Source: Ancylobacter novellus
GTDB lineage: Bacteria > Pseudomonadota > Alphaproteobacteria > Rhizobiales > Methylopilaceae
DNA length: 64,000 nucleotides
NCBI GenBank assembly: GCA_003241695.1
Contig: QFPN01000001.1
Coordinates: 248,001-312,000 of the forward strand
Reading direction: 5' to 3'
The notes under the pieces are model-generated. The model saw nothing but the letters and a program-made list of their open reading frames with translations. It did not search any database and was not told the origin of the DNA. Both the position numbers and the translations under genes were made by a program. This document shows, in pieces, positions 49,761-59,082 of this stretch (position 1 is its first letter; the number at the start of each line of letters is the position of its first letter).

Positions 49761-52700
49761 TCAGTCCTCCACGACGATCAGAAGGTCCTTCGCGTCGACC
49801 GGCGTGCCGGGCGTGACGAGGATTTCCTTCACCGTTCCGCCGCGCTCCGCATGGATCGCGGTCTCCATCTTCATGGCCTCGATCGAGCACACCACGTCGC
49901 CCTGTTCGATCTTCTGGCCCTGCTTGACGGCGACGGTCGAGATAACGCCCGGCATCGGAGCGGCGACATGAGCGGGGTTGCCCTCCTCCGCCTTACGCCG
50001 CGCCTCGCGAACATTGGCGGCGGAACGGTTCGGCACCTTGACGATGCGCGGCTGGCCGTTCAGCTCGAAGAAGACCTTGACCTGCCCCTCCTCGTCGGTC
50101 TCGCCGACGCCGAGGCAACGGATCACCAGCGTCTTGCCGCGCTCGATCTCGACCGAAATCTCCTCGCCGGACGGCAGGCCGTAGAAGAACACCGGAGTGG
50201 GCAGGCACGACACCGGCCCGTATTTCTTCTCGGCAGAGGCGTAGTCGACGAACACCTTCGGATACATCAGGTAGGAGGCGAGTTCGGCGTCGGAGATCGT
50301 ACGCCCGACCTTGTCCTCGGCCTCCGTCCTCACCGCTCCGAAATCGGCCGGCGGCATCAGGGCGCCGGCGCGCTCCGTCAGGGGCTTCTCGCCCTTCAGC
50401 ACCTTCTTCTGGATCTTCTCCGGAAAGCCGCCCTCGGGTTGGCTGAGCTCGCCCTTCATCAGCTGCACGACGCTCTCGGGAAACGACACCTCGACGTCCG
50501 GGTTCTCGACGTCCTCGCGCGTGAGGCCGGCCGACACCATGACCAGCGCCATGTCGCCCACGACCTTGGAGGTCGGCGTCACCTTCACCACGTCGCCGAA
50601 CATGTCGTTGACGTCGCGATAGGTCTTCGCCACCTCCGACCAGCGGCTCTCGAGCCCCATGGAGCGCGCCTGCTCCTTGAGGTTGGTGAACTGGCCCCCG
50701 GGCATTTCGTGCAGGTACACTTCCGACGCCGGAGCGAGCAGATTGCTCTCGAAAGCGGCGTATTGCGCCCGCGCCGCCTCCCAGTAGAGCGAGACCGCGC
50801 GGATCGCTTCGAGGTCGAGCCCGGTGTCGCGTTCTCCGCCCTTCAGCGTCGCGACCAGCGAGCCGAGGCAGGGCTGCGAGGTCATGCCCGAAAGCGCGTC
50901 CATCGCGGCGTCGACGGCGTCCGCTCCCGCCTCGATCGCGACCAGAACGGTGGCTGCCGACAGGCCCGAAGTGTCGTGGGTGTGCAGATGCAAGGGCAGC
51001 CCGACCTCCTCACGCAACGCCCTGATCAGGATCCCGGCGGCGGAGGGTTTCAGCAGGCCGCCCATATCCTTCACGCACAAGACGTGCGCGCCGGCCTTTT
51101 CAAGCTCCTTCGCCAGCGTCACGTAGTATTTGAGGTCGTATTTCGAGCGCGACGGATCGAGCAGGTCGGCCGTGTAGCAGATCGAGCCTTCGCAGAGTTT
51201 TCCGGCCTCGTTCACCGCGTCGATCGTGACGCGCATGTTCTCGATCCAGTTGAGGCAGTCGAAGACGCGGAAGACGTCCATGCCTTCCTTGGCCGACTGC
51301 TCGATGAAGCGCTTCACGACGTTGTCCGGATAGTTCGCGTATCCGACGCCGTTCGAGCCGCGCACGAGGCACTGCAGCAGCAGGTTCGGCGCGCCTTCGC
51401 GGATCTTGGCGAGCCGCTCCCAAGGATCCTCGGTCAGGAAGCGCATCGCGACGTCGAAGGTCGCGCCGCCCCAGCATTCGAGGCTGAGCAGTTGCGGAAG
51501 ACCCGAGGCGTAGGACGCCGCCGCCGCCGCGATGTCGGCGGTGCGCATGCGCGTCGCGAGCAGCGACTGGTGGGCGTCGCGCATGGTGGTGTCGGTGACG
51601 AGGACGCGTTTCTCGGCCCGCATCCATTCGCCGAACGCCTTCGGCCCGAGCTTTTCGAGCATTTGGCGCGAGCCGGCCGGCAGGTCGTTCGCGCCGCGCC
51701 CGACCTTGGCCGGCGGCTCGCTGCCGCCCGTGGGCGCGCCCGCGTCTGGATTGACGGGCTCGGCGGGCGTTCCCTTCGGCTCGGCGAACACCGGCGGAAC
51801 CGGCTTCGGCGCTCCGGGTTTCGGCTTCGCGCGGTCCTTGGTCTCGGGATGCCCGTTGACGGTGACGTCGGCGACGTAGGTGAGAAGCCGCGTCGCGCGG
51901 TCCTGCCGCTTCTCGAACGCGAACAGCTCCCTGGTCTCGTCGATGAAGCGCGTCGTCACCTCGCCGGCGAGGAAGACCGGATGCTCCACCACGTTCTCGA
52001 GGAAGGCGAGGTTCGTCGCGACGCCGCGGATGCGGTATTCGCGGATCGCGCGGCTCATGCGCTTGGCGGCCTCTTCCGCCGTCGGCGCCCAGGCCGTGAC
52101 CTTTTCAAGCAGCGGATCGTAGAACCGCGTGATCACCGCGCCCGAATAGGCCGTGCCGCCGTCGACCCGGATGCCGAAGCCCATGGCGCCGCGATAGGCC
52201 GAGATGCGGCCGTAGTCGGGGATGAAATTGTCTTCCGGATTCTCGGTCGTGATCCGGCACTGCAGCGCGTGGCCGTTGAGGCTGAGCTCGTCCTGCGCCG
52301 GCACGCCGCTTTCGGGCGTCCCGATGGCCGCGCCTTCGAGAATGCGGATCTGCGCCTTCACGATGTCGACGCCGGTGACGACCTCGGTCACCGTGTGCTC
52401 GACCTGGATGCGCGGATTGACCTCGATGAAGTAGAAGCGCCCCGTGTCGGCGTCCATCAGGTATTCGACCGTGCCGGCGCCGACATAGTCCGTCGCTTTC
52501 GCGATCCGGAGCGCGCTCGCGCACAGCTCTTGGCGGGTCTTCTCGTCGAGATAGGGGGCCGGGGCGCGCTCCACGACCTTCTGGTGGCGACGCTGCACCG
52601 AGCAGTCGCGCTCGAACAGGTGCACGGCGTTCCCGTGGCGGTCGCCAAGGATCTGCACCTCGACGTGGCGGGCCTTCTCGACGAGCTTTTCGAGATAGAC

Positions 52701-53309
52701 GTCGTCCTTGCCGAAGGCCGACTTCGCCTCGCGCCGCGCGTTCCTGACCTCCTGGGCAAGCTTGTCGAGATCGCGGATCACCCGCATGCCGCGGCCGCCG
52801 CCGCCCCAGGAGGCCTTGAGCATGACGGGAAGGCCGATCTCCTGCGCCAGCCGCCTCACCTCGGCGTCGTCGTCCGGCAGCGGGTCGGTTGCCGGCATCA
52901 CCGGCACGTCGACGCTGATCGCGAGATTGCGCGCCGCGACCTTGTTGCCGAGCGCCTTCATCGTCTCCGGGCTCGGCCCGATGAAGATGATCCCAGCCTC
53001 AGCGCAGGCTTCGGCGAATTCCGGGCTCTCCGACAGGAAGCCGTAGCCCGGATGGATGGCGTCGACGCCCGCGTCCGTCGCCACCCGGATCACCTCGGGA
53101 ATCGACAGATAGGCCTCGAGCGGCCCCATGCCGCGGCCGACCTGATAGGCCTCGTCGGCCTTGAAGCGGTGGAGCGACAGCTTGTCCTCCTCCGCATAGA
53201 CCGCGACCGTCCGGATGCCCAGTTCCGACGCCGCTCTAAAAACCCGGATGGCGATCTCCGAGCGGTTCGCGACGAGAAGCTTCGTGATCTTGCGAGGCGC
53301 GACGGTCAT
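49761..53309 (-). CDS. pyc: Pyruvate carboxylase
   Basis: Biotin enzyme of 1182 residues that converts pyruvate, bicarbonate and ATP to oxaloacetate (anaplerosis). The biotin carboxylase domain spans about 8-480 (KLLVANRSEIAIRVFRAASE, SWGGGGRGMRVI, ERDCSVQRRHQKVVERAPAP, FYFIEVNPRIQVEHTVTE). The carboxyltransferase domain starts at TDTTMRDAHQSLLATRMRT (about 575) with LECWGGATFDVAMRFL and FRVFDCLNWIENM. The C-terminal carrier domain has EAMKMET with the biotinyl Lys1147. Between the first two lies an unusual Pro/Ala/Gly-rich linker (about 505-560). I started at the ATG at 53309; the frame is open 41 codons further but without family similarity. Confidence 0.97.
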   Translation of the reverse strand: MTVAPRKITKLLVANRSEIAIRVFRAASELGIRTVAVYAEEDKLSLHRFKADEAYQVGRGMGPLEAYLSIPEVIRVATDAGVDAIHPGYGFLSESPEFAEACAEAGIIFIGPSPETMKALGNKVAARNLAISVDVPVMPATDPLPDDDAEVRRLAQEIGLPVMLKASWGGGGRGMRVIRDLDKLAQEVRNARREAKSAFGKDDVYLEKLVEKARHVEVQILGDRHGNAVHLFERDCSVQRRHQKVVERAPAPYLDEKTRQELCASALRIAKATDYVGAGTVEYLMDADTGRFYFIEVNPRIQVEHTVTEVVTGVDIVKAQIRILEGAAIGTPESGVPAQDELSLNGHALQCRITTENPEDNFIPDYGRISAYRGAMGFGIRVDGGTAYSGAVITRFYDPLLEKVTAWAPTAEEAAKRMSRAIREYRIRGVATNLAFLENVVEHPVFLAGEVTTRFIDETRELFAFEKRQDRATRLLTYVADVTVNGHPETKDRAKPKPGAPKPVPPVFAEPKGTPAEPVNPDAGAPTGGSEPPAKVGRGANDLPAGSRQMLEKLGPKAFGEWMRAEKRVLVTDTTMRDAHQSLLATRMRTADIAAAAASYASGLPQLLSLECWGGATFDVAMRFLTEDPWERLAKIREGAPNLLLQCLVRGSNGVGYANYPDNVVKRFIEQSAKEGMDVFRVFDCLNWIENMRVTIDAVNEAGKLCEGSICYTADLLDPSRSKYDLKYYVTLAKELEKAGAHVLCVKDMGGLLKPSAAGILIRALREEVGLPLHLHTHDTSGLSAATVLVAIEAGADAVDAAMDALSGMTSQPCLGSLVATLKGGERDTGLDLEAIRAVSLYWEAARAQYAAFESNLLAPASEVYLHEMPGGQFTNLKEQARSMGLESRWSEVAKTYRDVNDMFGDVVKVTPTSKVVGDMALVMVSAGLTREDVENPDVEVSFPESVVQLMKGELSQPEGGFPEKIQKKVLKGEKPLTERAGALMPPADFGAVRTEAEDKVGRTISDAELASYLMYPKVFVDYASAEKKYGPVSCLPTPVFFYGLPSGEEISVEIERGKTLVIRCLGVGETDEEGQVKVFFELNGQPRIVKVPNRSAANVREARRKAEEGNPAHVAAPMPGVISTVAVKQGQKIEQGDVVCSIEAMKMETAIHAERGGTVKEILVTPGTPVDAKDLLIVVED

Positions 53310-53340
53310 GAAGGGGACGCATCCACGATGAGGGGAACCG

Positions 53341-53360
53341 CCCTCGCCGGCCGGCGAGGG
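53341..53360. repeat. 20-base perfect palindrome upstream of pyc
   Basis: CCCTCGCCGG followed by its exact mirror lies 32 bases upstream of the pyc start codon, in the 165-base gap to the SCO gene. It could be a hairpin ending the SCO transcript (no T-run) or an operator. Confidence 0.4.
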
Positions 53361-53474
53361 CAGGCCGCAGTGTTCGCAATCGCGAACGGGCTGGCAAGCC
53401 TCCAGATACGCCCTTCGTCGAGTCTTATACAAGAATCGGGGAGCGCCGCATCAATGAGCGGGCTCCTCAGCCGT

Positions 53475-54083
53475 TCAGCGGCCGGCCGCCGCCGTGATGC
53501 GCTGCGCGATCCGTTCCGGCGCGTCCGTAAAAGCGACGCGGTCGGCGATCACGCCGTTCTGGTCGACCAGGAACAGACCCGAGGTATGCTCCATCGCGTA
53601 GCCGCCGTCCGGATGGTCGCGCCGGCGCGCGACCGCGCCGAAGGCCTGCGCCGCCTCCGCGATCTCCTCGCGGCCGCCTGTCAGCCCGACGATGCGACCG
53701 TCGAAGGCGGCGAGATAGGCACGAACCGCCTCGGGCGTGTCGCGGGCGTCGTCGACCGCCACGAAATAGATCCTGTAGCCGGCTGGCAATCCGGACGCCC
53801 TGGCGAGCGCCGCGGTCAGCTCGCCGAGCGCGGTCGGGCAGATGTCGGGGCAATGGGTGAAGCCGAACATCAGTCCGTAGGGAACGCCGTCGAGGTCCAC
53901 GGAGTCGAGCGTCGTCCCATCCGCACGGCGAAGCGCGAACGGACCGGGGGTCACGACCGAGGCGACGGCTGGGGCCGGCTCCCGCTCCGGCCCGGCTTCG
54001 GCCGCGAGCGACAGCGCCAGCAGCGTCCCCGCGGCGAGCGCGGCGTAAAGCGCGACGCGCAGCGCCGCCCGGACCCGCCTCAT
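53475..54083 (-). CDS. SCO1/SenC-type copper chaperone
   Basis: Membrane-tethered thioredoxin-fold protein of 202 residues. An N-terminal signal anchor (VALYAALAAGTLLALSLAAEA) precedes the fold. The copper ligands are Cys78 and Cys82 in FTHCPDICPTALGELT, and His166 in YAMEHTSGLFLVDQNG. SCO proteins usually deliver copper to the CuA site of cytochrome oxidase, but no oxidase gene is near. Instead it overlaps the end of the copper radical oxidase gene by 4 bases (ATGA), so it is translated together with a secreted copper enzyme and probably metallates it. Confidence 0.92.
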   Translation of the reverse strand: MRRVRAALRVALYAALAAGTLLALSLAAEAGPEREPAPAVASVVTPGPFALRRADGTTLDSVDLDGVPYGLMFGFTHCPDICPTALGELTAALARASGLPAGYRIYFVAVDDARDTPEAVRAYLAAFDGRIVGLTGGREEIAEAAQAFGAVARRRDHPDGGYAMEHTSGLFLVDQNGVIADRVAFTDAPERIAQRITAAAGR

Positions 54084-55996
54084 TTCATCCTCACGACCTT
54101 TGCGACGCTCGGCGTCCCCTCCGCCGTCATTGCGAACAGCATCCAGTCGCCCTGGATCAGGGTCCCGCGATCCTTTGGCAGAGCGAGGCGATAGGTCAGC
54201 CCCTCGACTGAACGGATCGGCAGGGCCACGCGCCGCTGGTCGTTGTTCACAGTGTGGGTGACGGCCGACATCCGCACGATCGCGAAGGAGGTCGCGGGAC
54301 GGTCGGTCGTGATCTCGATCCGTTCCCCGAGCTTCGCTGAGGACGGCGCGTCCGTGATCGTCGGGCGGTCGGCCGGCGATCCGTCAGCCTTGAGGAGATA
54401 GGGCGGCGTCAGGATCTCGGCGTCCGGATGGTTCGCCCAGCAGCCCTCGCCGCAGAGGCCGCCGCCGCCGACCCACACCCGCCCGTCGAGCATCAGCGTC
54501 GCGACGCTGTGATAGTTGCGCGGCGTCTGCATCGGCGCGAGCCGCGCGAAGGCGCCTGTCTCGGGCGTCCAGAGTTCGGGGATCATGACCGATCGGTCGT
54601 CCGAAAACGCGACCGCGTAGGACATGCCGCCGACGACCACGACCTGCCCGGTCGGCAGCGCGACCGCGTTCGAATAGGAGCGCGGGAAGGTCATCGGCTT
54701 CTGCTTCGCGACCGCGACCGGCTGCGACGGCCCCTTCGAAAAGTCGATCACATAGGCCGTGTTCTTCGCCTTGGCGCGGTCGTAGGCCGGGGCGCCGCCA
54801 ATCTTCAGAAGCTTGCCGACGTCGTACAGCACGACGTTGCCGTTCTGCGCGTAGCCGTCGTCGGCGCGCAGGCCGGCGCTCGTCATGCCGCCTCTGCCCT
54901 CGGTCGACAGCCAGTGCATCTCGGCCGCCGGCCCTGCCTGGAACGCCATGCCGTCGGCGACGCCGAACAACCACATCTGGTTGTCGCCGTAAAACAGGCC
55001 CCGCGGATCGGGGCCCGCCATGTCGTCGGCCACGATCCGCGGCAGCTTGCGCCAGCCGCCGTCCTTCGACCAGACCTCGCCGATCTTGCCGCCCACGCCG
55101 CCGCTCCACGACCCGCCGACGGTCAGCACGTCGCCGTTCGAGAGCACCGTGTCGCCCTGATAGCCGCGCGGGACGTTCATCTCCGCTCCGGCGGTCCACT
55201 GATTGGTCTTCGGATCGTAGATCGAGGTCTTCGCGCTCGACGAGCCGCCGTTCACGAGAATCCGGCCGTCCGGCAGCGTCGCCGTGCCGGGGCAGAACAT
55301 GTCGTGGCCGGTGTTCGAAACCAGCCGCTCGGTCGCCTGGCCGGTCTTCGGATCGTAGAGCGTCGTGAAGGTCTTGCCCTTGTCCTCGCTCGAATAGTTG
55401 AAGCGGTCATAGGCCGACCAAGCGAGGATCTTGCCGTTCCGCAGCGTCGCGGCGGCGACGGGGATGATCGGCAGCGCGATCTTCGCGGACCACGCGGACG
55501 GCGCCGCCGCCGGCGACAGCGTCCAGGCCTGGCTTTCCGCCGTTCCGCAGGTTCTCTGGACGAGCTTCGCGCCGTCGTCGAGCGAGGCCTTGCGGACGTC
55601 GAGGCATTTGCCCGAATGCGCGGCGACGACCTGGTTCCAGTCGTCCTTCGCGACCGCGGTCCAGAGTTGCCGCGCCCTGCCGGAGCAGACCGCCTGCACG
55701 ACCACCGCGCCGTCGTCCTTCGAACCGCCCTTGACCTCAAGACACAGGCGGTTCGCGCCGTTGACGATCTGTTGGCGCCCCGCGACGTCGCGCAGGCTCC
55801 ATTGCTGACGCGGAAGGTCGAGGCAGCGTCCCTGAACCATATCCGCGCCGGCCTGCGCGGTCGCGCCCGGCGGCTCCACGCACATGCCGCTGTTGCGGTT
55901 GACGGCGAGGCCCGAGCCCGACTGGGCGTCCGCCGCGACGGGCGCGAACATCGCAGCGACAAGAAAAACGCCGCCGCACAAGGTCTTGACGCGCAT
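54080..55996 (-). CDS. Secreted galactose-oxidase-like copper radical oxidase with lectin domain
   Basis: A 638-residue exported enzyme. Signal peptide to about residue 24, then a ricin-B-type beta-trefoil (about 30-165; QQWSL, RQLWTAV and SQAWTL mark the repeats), then a kelch-like propeller and a C-terminal DUF1929 domain. All galactose oxidase active-site residues can be placed: Cys235 (HDMFCPG) and Tyr279 (PRGYQ) for the thioether cofactor, Trp297 (GSWSGG), and the copper ligands Tyr495-His496 (NYHS) and His581 (THTVNNDQRR). It should oxidise a primary alcohol to an aldehyde with release of H2O2; the substrate is unknown. Start at ATG 55996, where the signal peptide begins. Coupled to the SCO gene downstream. 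Confidence 0.9.
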   Translation of the reverse strand: MRVKTLCGGVFLVAAMFAPVAADAQSGSGLAVNRNSGMCVEPPGATAQAGADMVQGRCLDLPRQQWSLRDVAGRQQIVNGANRLCLEVKGGSKDDGAVVVQAVCSGRARQLWTAVAKDDWNQVVAAHSGKCLDVRKASLDDGAKLVQRTCGTAESQAWTLSPAAAPSAWSAKIALPIIPVAAATLRNGKILAWSAYDRFNYSSEDKGKTFTTLYDPKTGQATERLVSNTGHDMFCPGTATLPDGRILVNGGSSSAKTSIYDPKTNQWTAGAEMNVPRGYQGDTVLSNGDVLTVGGSWSGGVGGKIGEVWSKDGGWRKLPRIVADDMAGPDPRGLFYGDNQMWLFGVADGMAFQAGPAAEMHWLSTEGRGGMTSAGLRADDGYAQNGNVVLYDVGKLLKIGGAPAYDRAKAKNTAYVIDFSKGPSQPVAVAKQKPMTFPRSYSNAVALPTGQVVVVGGMSYAVAFSDDRSVMIPELWTPETGAFARLAPMQTPRNYHSVATLMLDGRVWVGGGGLCGEGCWANHPDAEILTPPYLLKADGSPADRPTITDAPSSAKLGERIEITTDRPATSFAIVRMSAVTHTVNNDQRRVALPIRSVEGLTYRLALPKDRGTLIQGDWMLFAMTAEGTPSVAKVVRMK

Positions 55997-56087
55997 TCCG
56001 CCCTCGAAGCCGGCGACGATCCATACCGGATTGCCGCAGAGACTAGCGAAGACTGCGTTGGTCCGCGCGCGGAAAGACCATTTAAGC

Positions 56088-57380
56088 CTAATCGAACGCC
56101 AGACGCGGCGCGGCGGCGGTGGCGCCGACCGTCCCGCTCGCCGCCTGCTTCGCCTCCGGCGCCGCGGTTCGCTCTCTGGTCTTCGATCCGGCCGAAGCTC
56201 CCGGCCCGCCCTTGGTCGCCTTGCCGAGGGCGTCGGCGATGAAGGCGAGCGCGACGAGCACGCCCGCCATGCCGACCGCATAGATCACCTGCACCGGAAT
56301 CGAACGGCCGAACCAGTCGAACACGCCGTGGCTCATCGCGGCGAAGACGGTCGAGATCACGAACAGCGGAAGGCTTCGGCGGCCGATCAGCACCATGGCG
56401 CGCCCGAAGCGGGTCGCGCCGAGGCGGCTCTCGCGCGGGACGAGCCAGCAGGCGATCAGCGCGAGCGACAGGAAGTGCAGCAGCCGGATCGGCGAGGCGT
56501 TGGCCTTGTCGGCGATGTCGGTCAGCGCCGTCAGCGGCCGCCAGTCGAGCAGGCCGAGCGTCGCCCACGGCGCGGCGGCGAAGATCCCGACGATGACGAT
56601 GGTGATGGCGAGCGCGAGCGTGGCCGGCGCGGAGACGATCCGTTTCATCCAGGGCGCGTCGCGCAGGATGCAGGCGCAGAAGCCGGCGAGGAACACCGCC
56701 TGCCAGGCGAAGGGATTGAACGTCCAGAGCCGCGTGTCGGGATAGGACGACAGCGTCGCGCCGGTGAAATAGGCGAACAGCCAGACCGAGACGGCGAAGC
56801 CCAGATAGAGCTTCCAGCGATCCCGGAAGACGGGAAAGATCACGCCCACGAGCAGCGTGAGAAGAATGTAGAGCGGCAGGATGTCGAGCAACGGCGGCAG
56901 ATAGGCGAGCGTCGCGAGCTTCGGCAGCACGGTTTCGGTCGCGACGAAGAACGGCCGCACGAACAGGTCGCGCTCCATCACGCTGGATCCGGCCCAGCCG
57001 CGATACGTGGCGGCGAGCGTCGCGATCACCACGAAGGCCGTGATGTGGTGGATGTAGAGCGTGAAGGCGCGGCTCACCGCATATGGCGCGGCCATCAGCG
57101 GGCGCGGCAGGAACTTGGCGAGAAACATGCTCGCCATGGCGAAGCCGGACAGGAACACGAACAGCTCGGCGGAATCCGACAGGCCGTAATATTTCGTCGT
57201 GAACCAGCTCATGACGTTGTCGACCGAGTGGTTCCAGAAGATGAACACGATGGCGAGCCCGCGCCAGAAATCGATGCGCCAGTCGCGCGACGAGGGAGCC
57301 GCGGCAGGAGAGCGTTCCACGGAAGGGGCGCCGGCGGGCGTCTTTTGGGCGGGCGTCTTGGAGGACGGAGCGTCGGTCAT
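56088..57380 (-). CDS. OpgC-family membrane acyltransferase
   Basis: A 430-residue inner-membrane protein with about ten hydrophobic helices. The OpgC pattern begins RDWRIDFWRGLAIVFIFWNHSVDNVMSWFT (about 32-61), with the conserved Asp/Arg and the His, then YYGLSDSAELFVFLSGFAMA. OpgC proteins attach succinyl groups to osmoregulated periplasmic glucans; other members act on other glycans. The N-terminal 30 residues and the C-terminal 50 are Ala/Pro/Lys-rich and disordered. It lies 91 bases upstream of the copper oxidase gene on the same strand and could share its transcript. Confidence 0.87.
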   Translation of the reverse strand: MTDAPSSKTPAQKTPAGAPSVERSPAAAPSSRDWRIDFWRGLAIVFIFWNHSVDNVMSWFTTKYYGLSDSAELFVFLSGFAMASMFLAKFLPRPLMAAPYAVSRAFTLYIHHITAFVVIATLAATYRGWAGSSVMERDLFVRPFFVATETVLPKLATLAYLPPLLDILPLYILLTLLVGVIFPVFRDRWKLYLGFAVSVWLFAYFTGATLSSYPDTRLWTFNPFAWQAVFLAGFCACILRDAPWMKRIVSAPATLALAITIVIVGIFAAAPWATLGLLDWRPLTALTDIADKANASPIRLLHFLSLALIACWLVPRESRLGATRFGRAMVLIGRRSLPLFVISTVFAAMSHGVFDWFGRSIPVQVIYAVGMAGVLVALAFIADALGKATKGGPGASAGSKTRERTAAPEAKQAASGTVGATAAAPRLAFD

Positions 57381-57473
57381 CTGTCCTTCGTGGGTTTCGC
57401 GGGGGAGCTTCCGCCCCGAGGGACGACGCCGATCGGAGCAAAGTGGCGCCGTCCGGTCAAAAGTCGAGCGCCG

Positions 57474-58919
57474 TCAGCGCGCTTGTGACAGGGGCGGCGC
57501 GACCTCTTCGAGCGCCTTGCCTTCGGCGTCGATTCCGTAGAGCAGCGCGGCCCCGCCTGCGACCGCCATCAGCGCGGCGGCGCCCGCATATCCCCAGAAG
57601 ATCGGCCAGACGTCGCCGCCGCCGATGAGAGCGCCAAAGAGATAGGGCGCAGCCACCCCGCCGACGCCGGTGCCGATTGCGTAGAAAACGGCGATGGCGA
57701 GGGCGCGCATTTCAAGCGGAAACACCTCGCTTGCGGTGAGATAGGCCGAGCTCGCGGCCGCCGACGCGAAGAAGAAGATCACGCACCACGCCGCGGTCTC
57801 GGTGACGGCCGTCAGCGCGCCGACGGCGAACAGCCACCCCGTGACCGCGAGAAGGGCGCCGGAAACGAGATAGGTGGCGAAGATCATCTTCCGCCGCCCG
57901 ATCGTGTCGAAGAACGGCCCGAGCACGATCGGCCCGAGCACGTTGCCGATGGCGAAGGGCACGAGATAGAGCCCGACATGCTGCTCGGCGACGCCGTGGA
58001 ACTTCGTCAGGATCAGCCCGTAACTGAAGAAGATCGCGTTGTAGAGGAACGCCTGGGCGATCATCAGCAGCAGCACGAGCGCGGAACGGCCGCGATACAG
58101 CCCCAGCATGGCGGCGAAGACCGACTTCAGGCCGAAGGTCCTGCGCGGATGGACGACAATCGTTCCTTCGGCGCGCGGGAGCGTCCGGCCTGTCTCCGCC
58201 TCCACCCGGCGCTCGATCTCCGCGACGACGCGCTCGCCCTCCTCAACGCGGTCGTGGCAGGCGAGCCAGCGCGGGCTTTCGGGAACGAAGCGGCGGGTGA
58301 AAAGGATGAGCAGGCCGAGCGCCGCGCCGAGGGCGAAGCCGATCCGCCAGCCGAGATCGACGGCGAACCAGTCCGGATCGAGCAGGATCACGGAAGCGAA
58401 GGAGCCGACCGCCGCCCCGGCCCAGTAGGTGCCGTTGACGATGAGCGCCACGCGCCCCCTGAGTCGCGCCGGGACGATCTCGTCGATCGCCGAATTGATC
58501 GCCGCATATTCGCCGCCGATGCCGATGCCGGTCAGCACGCGGAACAGAGCGAGGCTCCAGAAGTCCCAGGCGAAGGCCGACAGGAAGACGCCAACGACGT
58601 AGATGCCGAGCGTCGTGAAGAAGATCAGCTTGCGGCCGTGGCGGTCGGTCAGCCAGCCGAAGCCGAGCGCGCCGCCGACTGCGCCGATCAGATAGGCGGA
58701 AGCGAGCGCGCCAACGTCGGCCGCCGCCAGGCCGAGCGACGCCGGATCCTGAAGCCGCGGCCCGAGCGCGCCCACGATCGTGACCTCGAGCCCGTCGAGC
58801 GCCCAGGTCACGCCGAGCGCGATCACCACCAGCCAGTGAAACCGCGACCAGGGCAGCCGGTCCATCCGCGCCGGAATGTCGATTTCGACCGTGCGGGTCT
58901 CGCCGGATCGTTCGGTCAT
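57474..58919 (-). CDS. MFS transporter of the sugar/metabolite:H+ symporter type
   Basis: A 481-residue carrier with 12 hydrophobic helices. The motif GWLTDRHGRKLIFF between helices 2 and 3, RVLTGIGIGGEYAAINSAIDEIVPARLRGRV, PESPRWLACHDR before the central loop, and the second-half repeat FFDTIGRRKMIF place it in the metabolite:H+ symporter group that takes up aromatic acids, sugars or dicarboxylates. The substrate is not definable. I chose the ATG at 58919, 4 bases after GAGGCGA; an in-frame start at 59000 adds 27 atypical residues. It is divergent from the metalloprotease gene across an AT-rich promoter gap (58920-59082). Confidence 0.9.
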   Translation of the reverse strand: MTERSGETRTVEIDIPARMDRLPWSRFHWLVVIALGVTWALDGLEVTIVGALGPRLQDPASLGLAAADVGALASAYLIGAVGGALGFGWLTDRHGRKLIFFTTLGIYVVGVFLSAFAWDFWSLALFRVLTGIGIGGEYAAINSAIDEIVPARLRGRVALIVNGTYWAGAAVGSFASVILLDPDWFAVDLGWRIGFALGAALGLLILFTRRFVPESPRWLACHDRVEEGERVVAEIERRVEAETGRTLPRAEGTIVVHPRRTFGLKSVFAAMLGLYRGRSALVLLLMIAQAFLYNAIFFSYGLILTKFHGVAEQHVGLYLVPFAIGNVLGPIVLGPFFDTIGRRKMIFATYLVSGALLAVTGWLFAVGALTAVTETAAWCVIFFFASAAASSAYLTASEVFPLEMRALAIAVFYAIGTGVGGVAAPYLFGALIGGGDVWPIFWGYAGAAALMAVAGGAALLYGIDAEGKALEEVAPPLSQAR

Positions 58920-59082
58920 TTCGCCTCGCGCTTCACGTCCCCTTTTCGCCGCCTTTCGTCCCCCGAAGTCAAAGCGTAAGTAAACGTATGATAAAATCAA
59001 AAGTTCATCTTGGAGATCAGGAAATTTTTCGCTTACTTTGCGCCGTCACTCGGCGGAGATTCGCGATTTCTCGGGAGGACGC

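Noticed and set aside
49851..54194. 1447-codon open frame on the plus strand
   Set aside because: It is antisense to pyruvate carboxylase and the SCO gene, is Arg/Asp/Gly/Leu-rich without any family motif, and has no ribosome binding site. It is a composition shadow.
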